A stretch of DNA of 6,409 bases from Coprothermobacterota bacterium (GTDB taxonomy: Bacteria; Caldisericota; JANLFM01), in the NCBI GenBank assembly GCA_026389415.1, contig JAPLHX010000279.1:1-6409 (forward strand), read 5' to 3'. Position 1 is the stretch's first letter. Every line of letters begins with the position of its first letter. Positions 1 through 4,466 of the stretch are shown piece after piece. The notes under the pieces are model-generated. The model worked only from the letters and a program-made list of their open reading frames with translations, searched no databases and had not been told where the DNA came from. The translations under genes and the position numbers were made by a program.

Positions 1-219
1 ACTCGGAACCGAAATCGGTTGTTCATCCTGGATATCCCCCCATAATTCCGGACCTTCATTGCGAAGCTCTACTTCCAACCGATGACCCGCACAGAGAATG
101 GCAATTCGTGATCCTGGGGCTATCCGCAACACATGGCGCAGATGATGGCTTTCTTTCTTTGGGAAACGAATCCGCCGGCCGCTACGGGCTTCTGGCGGTA
201 GCCAGAGCGTGCGAACCAA
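1..219 (-). CDS. rsmE: 16S rRNA (uracil-1498-N3)-methyltransferase RsmE, N-terminal part (runs off left edge)
   Basis: The first 73 codons are present and the remainder lies beyond position 1. The family methylates N3 of U1498 in 16S rRNA of the 30S subunit, using S-adenosylmethionine, in the cytoplasm. The visible part corresponds to the N-terminal PUA-like RNA-binding domain. It shows the family pattern of a basic RIRFP stretch (about residues 17-21), then HHLRHVLRI (26-34), then a PGSRIAILCAG turn and a VELRN strand. The knotted SPOUT catalytic domain is not in the window. I chose TTG at 219-217 as start because it immediately follows the hrcA stop (222-220) and has a good Shine-Dalgarno sequence, GAGGAAG, at 231-225 with 5-nt spacing; no ATG fits. 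It is the last visible gene of the lepA-hemW-hrcA unit and is probably translationally coupled to hrcA. Identification rests on a short N-terminal match, so the family call is good but not certain. Confidence 0.8.
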   Translation of the reverse strand, partial: MVRTLWLPPEARSGRRIRFPKKESHHLRHVLRIAPGSRIAILCAGHRLEVELRNEGPELWGDIQDEQPISVPS

Positions 220-1254
220 TCAGACTTCCTCGGCTTGTAGGGTTTTTTCCAAAATCCCGGTTACACAGGATAGCAAGCGGATGGCTTTGGCATAATCCAT
301 CCGCACCGGCCCAACCAAGCCCAAAGCTCCCAAGGCATAGGTGGACACTTCAAAGGGCATCGATAAAAGGCTTAATTCACGCATCTCGCTCACTTCATTT
401 TCCTGGCCGATGAATACCTGAAGGTTCCTATTCGTTAGATGGCGCTCCAGCATTTCCTGCAGTAGAAAACGTCGATCCAAGGCGCCGGCGATGATCCTCA
501 GTTGCGATTGATGAAGATCGGAAGTCAGTAGGATATTCTCTGCGCTTTCCACAATCAAACGCTCCCCTTGTTCGTACAAAAAAGCGTCGTGGATGATAGA
601 AGCCACTTGGTTCCAGACGGACAGGTACGCGGCCGGCTGATGTTCCTTCATTTTTCGCAAGGTTTGCAAACTCTGCCAGGCAGTTTTTCCCGCCAGGGCA
701 CGCGTCAGGATTCGGGAAAGTTCCTCCAGGTCTTCCTCCACTAAGTCCGGGAGGATTTCCACAAATGCGTCTTGGATGATTCTGAGATTTGAAACAAGGA
801 TCAAAAGGGCTCGACGGGAAGACACAGGTATGAAATGCAAATGGCGAAACACTTGCTGCGACAACTGTGGAGTGAGAGCGAGGGATGTGTAGGTAGAAAT
901 AGCGGAAACCAAACGGCAAGCTTCGGCTAAGGTGTTATGCAAATCCTTGGCAGTCCGTAACAACGCCTGCGAGATTTTCTCGGTTTCCTGCTCCGGGACT
1001 GGGGAGATTGTGAGCAGATGGTCGATGTAGTGGCGATAACCGAGTTCGGTGGGGATTCGACCGGCGGAAGTGTGCGGGTGGGTCAGGTAACCCATCTCCT
1101 CCAAGGCGGACATGTCTCCCCGAATCGTCGCCGGGCTGTAGGGCATGCCATATTTCCGCAGGATTGCTTCCGAGCCCACGGGTTGACCCTGCAGAATGTA
1201 CTCCTCTACCACCGCTTTAAGGATGCTCTTTCGCCGTTCCGACAGCTCAATCAT
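220..1254 (-). CDS. hrcA: Heat-inducible transcription repressor HrcA
   Basis: HrcA is a dimeric cytoplasmic repressor that binds the CIRCE inverted repeat and shuts off chaperone genes until heat stress titrates GroEL, which HrcA needs for folding. The protein is 344 aa, the usual family length. The N-terminal winged helix-turn-helix (about residues 1-78) is clear: LSERRKSILKAVVEEYI, then VGSEAI, the recognition-helix stretch SPATIRGDMSALEEMGYL (40-57), and the hallmark PHTSAGRIPTELGYRHYID (60-78). The rest matches the GAF-like and dimerisation regions, including a late RMDYAKAIRLL segment. ATG at 1254 is the first start after an in-frame TAG upstream and yields the canonical N-terminus. A Shine-Dalgarno-like AGAGGT (1274-1269) is rather far away (14 nt) and falls inside the CIRCE spacer. 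A CIRCE element lies just upstream, indicating autoregulation. Unlike the Bacillus arrangement, rsmE follows directly rather than grpE-dnaK-dnaJ. Confidence 0.97.
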   Translation of the reverse strand: MIELSERRKSILKAVVEEYILQGQPVGSEAILRKYGMPYSPATIRGDMSALEEMGYLTHPHTSAGRIPTELGYRHYIDHLLTISPVPEQETEKISQALLRTAKDLHNTLAEACRLVSAISTYTSLALTPQLSQQVFRHLHFIPVSSRRALLILVSNLRIIQDAFVEILPDLVEEDLEELSRILTRALAGKTAWQSLQTLRKMKEHQPAAYLSVWNQVASIIHDAFLYEQGERLIVESAENILLTSDLHQSQLRIIAGALDRRFLLQEMLERHLTNRNLQVFIGQENEVSEMRELSLLSMPFEVSTYALGALGLVGPVRMDYAKAIRLLSCVTGILEKTLQAEEV

Positions 1255-1258
1255 GGAT

Positions 1259-1285
1259 CCAGCACACTACCTCTGGGAGTGCTAA
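1259..1285 (-). promoter_or_regulatory. CIRCE operator (HrcA-binding inverted repeat) in the hrcA leader
   Basis: The known CIRCE consensus is TTAGCACTC, 9 nt, GAGTGCTAA. Read on the minus strand, 1285-1277 is TTAGCACTC (9 of 9), the spacer is exactly 9 nt (1276-1268), and 1267-1259 is GTGTGCTGG (6 of 9 to the second arm). The exact spacing, the perfect arm and the position four bases upstream of the hrcA ATG make this a convincing operator, with one degenerate half-site. It overlaps the presumed hrcA ribosome-binding site, so it could act both as a DNA operator and as a leader-RNA hairpin. Confidence 0.88.
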
Positions 1286-1289
1286 ATCA

Positions 1290-1318
1290 ATCATATACCA
1301 AGCCTTTACAGTAAGCGA
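1290..1318 (-). promoter_or_regulatory. Possible internal promoter for hrcA
   Basis: TATGAT at 1295-1290 matches the sigma-70/sigma-A -10 consensus at 5 of 6 positions. It would start transcription near 1283, inside the CIRCE element, which is the usual CIRCE-promoter geometry. The -35 position at 17-nt spacing (1318-1313, TCGCTT) is a poor match, so the promoter is either weak or activated otherwise. The -35 area overlaps the last codons of hemW. Inferred mainly from position relative to CIRCE. Confidence 0.4.
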
Positions 1319-2427
1319 ACAAACACTTGATTCGAAATAAAGAAATGCCGTTCCGGCAAAACCCAGCGCCCATTTTCCTCTTCGATCCACCCCTCTGCCT
1401 TCAGTTCCTCCAGGCACTGTCGCATGCGTGCGTAAGCTCGTGGATAGCGAGTGAGCAGATCTTGCTCACGGAAACCATCACTCGTGCGCAAGTGAAGGAT
1501 GATTTCCTCGCGTAAGGCAGCCATTCCTCGCTTGCCGATACGAGAGGTTGTCGGGAACTCTCCTCGTTCCAGCCTAAAACAATAATCATCAAGTCCGCGG
1601 GTGTTTTTCCAGCGGGTTCCATCCAGAAACGAAACCGCACCCAGGCCCATTCCCAGATATTCGCCGGAATGCCAGTAGATCTCGTTGTGGCGACAGCGAT
1701 AGCCTGGACGAGCAAAGTTGGAGATCTCGTAGTGTTCGAAGCCGGCACTGCGGAGCATTTGGCAAGCCGCTTCGTACATCTCGGCCACCTCATCTTCGGT
1801 TGGCAGTTGCGCTTGTCCGCTCGCCACGGCACGAGCCAAAGGCGTACCTCGTTCCAAGCTGAGGGCGTAAAGAGAAAGGTGCTCCGGCGCTAAATCCAGC
1901 ATTTCCATCAAGCTCAAGAGAAAGTCACCCTTTCCTTGATTAGGGATTCCGAAAATCAAGTCGCAATTGATGTTGGTGAATCCACTGCGACGAGCGATCC
2001 GGAAAGCCTCCTTTGCTTCCGGCGCATTGTGAATGCGACCCAGCGTTTCCAGCTCCCAATTCCGAAGGGATTGAATGCCGAGGGAGATCCGGTTGAAGCC
2101 GGTTTGCGTCAAACGCAAACCCATTTCCTGAGTCAGGGTACCAGGATTCGCCTCCAACGTGATCTCCGCACTGGAGGGAACCCCCGTCTTGCGCAGGAGG
2201 TCATTCAGTTCTTGGGGAGGTACAAGCGTCGGGGTGCCTCCTCCGATGTACAACGAGACTAGTTCTCGTTCGGATAGCAACGGTTGATACCGTTCGATTT
2301 CCCGCCCAAGAGCCGACAGATAAGGCGGGAACAACGGCGTAGGAAGCGAAAGGAAATCGCAATAGGAGCACTTCCGCAGACAGAAGGGGATGTGCAAATA
2401 CACGCCAAGAGGATGCCCCTCGCTCAT
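1306..2427 (-). CDS. hemW: HemW, haem-binding radical SAM protein (formerly annotated as HemN-like coproporphyrinogen III oxidase)
   Basis: The product is 373 aa, normal for HemW (about 375-380). HemW is a radical-SAM family protein that binds haem and is proposed to act as a haem chaperone for respiratory enzymes; many databases still label it oxygen-independent coproporphyrinogen oxidase. The [4Fe-4S] motif is C16-x3-C20-x2-C23 followed by D-F; true HemN has a fourth Cys (CxxxCxxCxC), so the DF points to HemW. Further motifs are GGGTPT (62-67, SAM-binding glycines), EANPGTL (92-98), RISLGIQS (113-120), the HemW-typical HNEIYW (247-252) preceded by C245, and a C-terminal winged-helix-like HemN_C region. 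I chose ATG at 2427-2425 because it overlaps the lepA TGA as ATGA and gives the family N-terminus; the longer open frame to 2565 is only lepA read in another frame. No Shine-Dalgarno is evident, so translational coupling to lepA is likely. It ends 51 nt before hrcA. Confidence 0.95.
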   Translation of the reverse strand: MSEGHPLGVYLHIPFCLRKCSYCDFLSLPTPLFPPYLSALGREIERYQPLLSERELVSLYIGGGTPTLVPPQELNDLLRKTGVPSSAEITLEANPGTLTQEMGLRLTQTGFNRISLGIQSLRNWELETLGRIHNAPEAKEAFRIARRSGFTNINCDLIFGIPNQGKGDFLLSLMEMLDLAPEHLSLYALSLERGTPLARAVASGQAQLPTEDEVAEMYEAACQMLRSAGFEHYEISNFARPGYRCRHNEIYWHSGEYLGMGLGAVSFLDGTRWKNTRGLDDYCFRLERGEFPTTSRIGKRGMAALREEIILHLRTSDGFREQDLLTRYPRAYARMRQCLEELKAEGWIEEENGRWVLPERHFFISNQVFVRLL

Positions 2428-4226
2428 TCGGAGCTGTCGATCTTCAACATGCTGAAGAAAGCTTCTTGCGGCACCTCCACGTTCCCCACTTGCTTCATCC
2501 GTTTTTTGCCTTTTTTCTGTTTTTCCAGCAATTTCATCTTGCGGGTGACATCTCCGCCGTAGCATTTAGCCAACACGTCCTTGCGCTTGGCCTTGATTTC
2601 CTCCCGAGCGATTACGCGACTGCCGATAGCTCCCTGCAAGACAACCTCGTACATTTGCCGGGGAATTGCCTTCCGCAACTTGAACAATGCTTTGCGGGCG
2701 TGCTGATAGGCTTGCTCGGCTGGGAAGATATAGGACAGGGCGTCCACCGGTTTATCGTTGATCAAGATATCCAGCTTGACCAGATTGGACTGCCGGTATT
2801 CCTGAAATTCGTAGTCTAGCGATGCATAGCCACGGGAACGACTTTTCAACTGATCGTAGAAGTCCAGTAGGATCTCCGCCAAAGGCAACTCGTAGGTCAG
2901 GATCACTCGGCTACCTTCCACGTACTCCATGTTTTTGAAAATCCCTCGCCGTCCCTGACAGAGCTCCATCATCGGTCCGACGGAATCCTGCGGCACGATC
3001 ACTATCGCTTTCACAAAAGGTTCCTTGATGTAGTCGATTTGGTTGTCGGGCGGAAACTTGGCCGGATTGTCGATTTCGATTTCCTCCCCATTATGCAGGT
3101 AGACTTTGTAGCCCACCGAAGGTGCTGTAGCTACCAGGTCCTGCCCGTATTCCCTTTCCAAGCGCTGCTGGGCGATATCCATATGCAGCAGTCCAAGAAA
3201 ACCACAGCGAAACCCGAACCCCAGTGCGGGAGAGGATTCCGGTTCAAAGACGATAGAAGCGTCGTTGAGTGCCAATTTCTGCAAGGCCTCGCGCAGTTCG
3301 GGATAATCCTCATTGCGGCTCGGATACAGGCCGCAAAAAACCATCGGCTGCGCATGACGAAAACCAGGCAGGGGGGTTGTCGCCGACCGGTCTGCATCGG
3401 TGATGGTGTCACCGACCTTGGTTTCGGAGAGGCTTTTTATGGTGGCGGCCAAATAGCCGACTTCCCCGGTATTCAGCTCGGGCTGAGGTACGAGTCCGAG
3501 TCGGAGGTGGCCTACCTCCATCACTTCAAAGACCTGCCCGGTCGCCATCATCTTGATACTCTGTCCGATTCGCAGAGACCCATCGACCACCCGGATGTAG
3601 GCGATCACGCCCTTGTAGGGATCGTAGTACGAATCGAAAATCAAGGCGCGCAAGGGGGCCTCTGAATTTCCCCCCGGGGGGCGGATGCGATGGATGATCG
3701 CCTCCAGGATCTCCGGTACACCTACTCCTTCCTTTGCGGAAGCCAGGATCGCTTCCCCAGCGTCCAACAGCAAGATCTCCTCGATCTCCCGCCGAGTGCG
3801 TTCCGGATCGGCCACCGCCAAATCAATTTTGTTGATTACCGGCACGATGTCTAAACCTAAATCAATCGCCAGGTAAGCGTTGGCTAGCGTTTGCGCCTCC
3901 ACCCCTTGGGTGGCGTCAATCACCAGCAGAGCACCGTCACAGGCGGAAAGCGAGCGTGACACTTCATAGGTGAAATCGACATGGCCGGGTGTGTCAATCA
4001 GGTTCAAGATGTAGTTTGAGCCATCCCTAGCCTTGTATTCCAACCGGACGGGATGGGCTTTAATTGTGATACCCTTTTCTCGTTCCAAATCCATGGAGTC
4101 CAGGATCTGCTCTTGCTGGTTTCGCTCGGTCATTAGACCGGTGGCCTCCAGCAAGCGATCGGCAAGGGTCGATTTGCCATGGTCAATATGGGCAATGATG
4201 GAAAAATTCCGGATGCGTTCCTGCAT
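2424..4226 (-). CDS. lepA: Elongation factor 4 (LepA), ribosome back-translocating GTPase
   Basis: LepA/EF4 is a translational GTPase that binds ribosomes and is linked to back-translocation, stress conditions and 30S biogenesis. From ATG at 4226 the protein is 600 aa, the family length. GTPase motifs are all present: G1 AHIDHGKST (12-20), EREKGITIKA (48-57, switch I/G2), G3 DTPGH (78-82), G4 NKID (132-135) and G5 SAK (163-165). They are followed by the beta-barrel domain II, the EF-G-like domains III and V, and the LepA-specific C-terminal domain ending in KKRMKQVGNVEVPQEAFFSMLK. All key residues, including the catalytic His of DTPGH, are intact. An in-frame TTG at 4250 would add eight unconserved residues that overlap the promoter, so I reject it. 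There is no Shine-Dalgarno sequence. Instead an extended -10 box ends six bases before the ATG, suggesting a leaderless mRNA. It is the first gene of the minus-strand unit and overlaps hemW by 4 nt. Confidence 0.98.
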   Translation of the reverse strand: MQERIRNFSIIAHIDHGKSTLADRLLEATGLMTERNQQEQILDSMDLEREKGITIKAHPVRLEYKARDGSNYILNLIDTPGHVDFTYEVSRSLSACDGALLVIDATQGVEAQTLANAYLAIDLGLDIVPVINKIDLAVADPERTRREIEEILLLDAGEAILASAKEGVGVPEILEAIIHRIRPPGGNSEAPLRALIFDSYYDPYKGVIAYIRVVDGSLRIGQSIKMMATGQVFEVMEVGHLRLGLVPQPELNTGEVGYLAATIKSLSETKVGDTITDADRSATTPLPGFRHAQPMVFCGLYPSRNEDYPELREALQKLALNDASIVFEPESSPALGFGFRCGFLGLLHMDIAQQRLEREYGQDLVATAPSVGYKVYLHNGEEIEIDNPAKFPPDNQIDYIKEPFVKAIVIVPQDSVGPMMELCQGRRGIFKNMEYVEGSRVILTYELPLAEILLDFYDQLKSRSRGYASLDYEFQEYRQSNLVKLDILINDKPVDALSYIFPAEQAYQHARKALFKLRKAIPRQMYEVVLQGAIGSRVIAREEIKAKRKDVLAKCYGGDVTRKMKLLEKQKKGKKRMKQVGNVEVPQEAFFSMLKIDSSE

Positions 4227-4241
4227 AAGGCTAGTATAACA
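4227..4241 (-). promoter_or_regulatory. Extended -10 promoter of lepA, placed for a leaderless transcript
   Basis: On the minus strand, TGTTATACT at 4241-4233 is an extended -10 element (TGn plus TATACT, 5 of 6 to TATAAT). It is followed by exactly six bases (4232-4227) and then the lepA ATG. With standard spacing (-12 to -7, then -6 to -1) the +1 base is the A of the ATG. The -35 region (about 4261-4256, CACTGT) is not consensus-like, which fits an extended -10 promoter. The absence of any Shine-Dalgarno supports the reading. Confidence 0.6.
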
Positions 4242-4263
4242 AGGTAGCAAAGGACACAGTGTT

Positions 4264-4314
4264 AGGGCAGCGATCCGATTGGCAGATCATCAAAGACGAC
4301 CACGATGCTGCCCT
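4264..4314. repeat. 8-bp perfect inverted repeat, 35-nt spacer, upstream of lepA promoter
   Basis: AGGGCAGC at 4264-4271 is the exact reverse complement of GCTGCCCT at 4307-4314. The left arm lies just upstream of where the lepA -35 element would be. It could be a pair of regulator half-sites or a loose hairpin. Arms of this length at such spacing arise by chance fairly often, so any function is uncertain. Confidence 0.35.
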
Positions 4315-4418
4315 CCTCGGAATATCACCGCCAACCAGGCCACAAACTCTGCAGGGCCACAGCAATCCGCAGCGAAAACAAATAAAAACTGCGCGCTTGC
4401 CTTGGTCGGTGTTGATGG

Positions 4419-4451
4419 TTTTACACCATTGCAGGTCTAACTGGAGTAAAA
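4419..4451. repeat. 10-bp imperfect inverted repeat immediately upstream of the PAS gene (candidate operator or leader hairpin)
   Basis: TTTTACACCA (4419-4428) and TGGAGTAAAA (4442-4451) are inverted copies matching at 9 of 10 positions, separated by 13 nt. The A/T-rich outer ends and G/C inner ends resemble a dimeric regulator site. The right arm contains GGAG (4443-4446) and most of a -10-like TAAAAT (4447-4452), so protein binding or hairpin formation could affect transcription or translation of the PAS gene. Seen in sequence; the function is inferred. Confidence 0.45.
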
Positions 4452-4452
4452 T
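4447..4452 (+). promoter_or_regulatory. Possible -10 box for the PAS sensor gene
   Basis: TAAAAT matches TATAAT at 5 of 6 positions and would start transcription around 4458-4459, close to the GTG/ATG start candidates. The only -35-like hexamer (TTACAC, 4421-4426) is 20 nt away, which is too far for good spacing. An alternative pair is TTGATG (4412-4417) and TCTAAC (4436-4441) with 18-nt spacing. Neither is strong. Confidence 0.25.
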
Positions 4453-4466
4453 AGGTCGTGGATCCA

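Larger units (their letters stand above)
4227..4466. other. Divergent intergenic region between lepA and the PAS sensor gene
   Basis: These 240 bp separate the two divergently transcribed genes. They hold the lepA promoter next to lepA, an 8-bp inverted repeat in the centre-left, and a 10-bp imperfect inverted repeat next to the PAS gene. I see no tRNA, no terminator with a T-run and no credible small gene. The open frames crossing it on both strands show no recognisable protein pattern and run into lepA or the PAS gene. Confidence 0.7.

Noticed and set aside
428..919. 163-codon minus-strand open frame inside hrcA.
   Set aside because: It is a shifted-frame shadow of hrcA with Pro/Arg/Ser-rich low-complexity composition; the hrcA frame carries the conserved protein.
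2428..2565. Longer N-terminus for hemW, adding 46 residues rich in R, K and E.
   Set aside because: The extension lies wholly inside lepA in another reading frame and has no family similarity. The ATG at 2427 gives the canonical HemW start and an ATGA overlap.
3039..3665. 208-codon plus-strand open frame antisense to lepA.
   Set aside because: LepA motifs are intact on the other strand; this frame is a by-product of lepA codon use with no recognisable domain.
3670..3681. CCCCCCGGGGGG palindrome in lepA.
   Set aside because: It encodes the R-P-P-G-G stretch of a LepA loop; it is a short homopolymer palindrome with no context suggesting a site, though it may be a sequencing-error hotspot.
4227..4250. 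TTG at 4250 as an upstream start for lepA.
   Set aside because: The eight extra residues are unlike LepA N-termini and their codons coincide with the extended -10 box; the ATG at 4226 gives the standard MQERIRNFSIIAHIDHGKST start.
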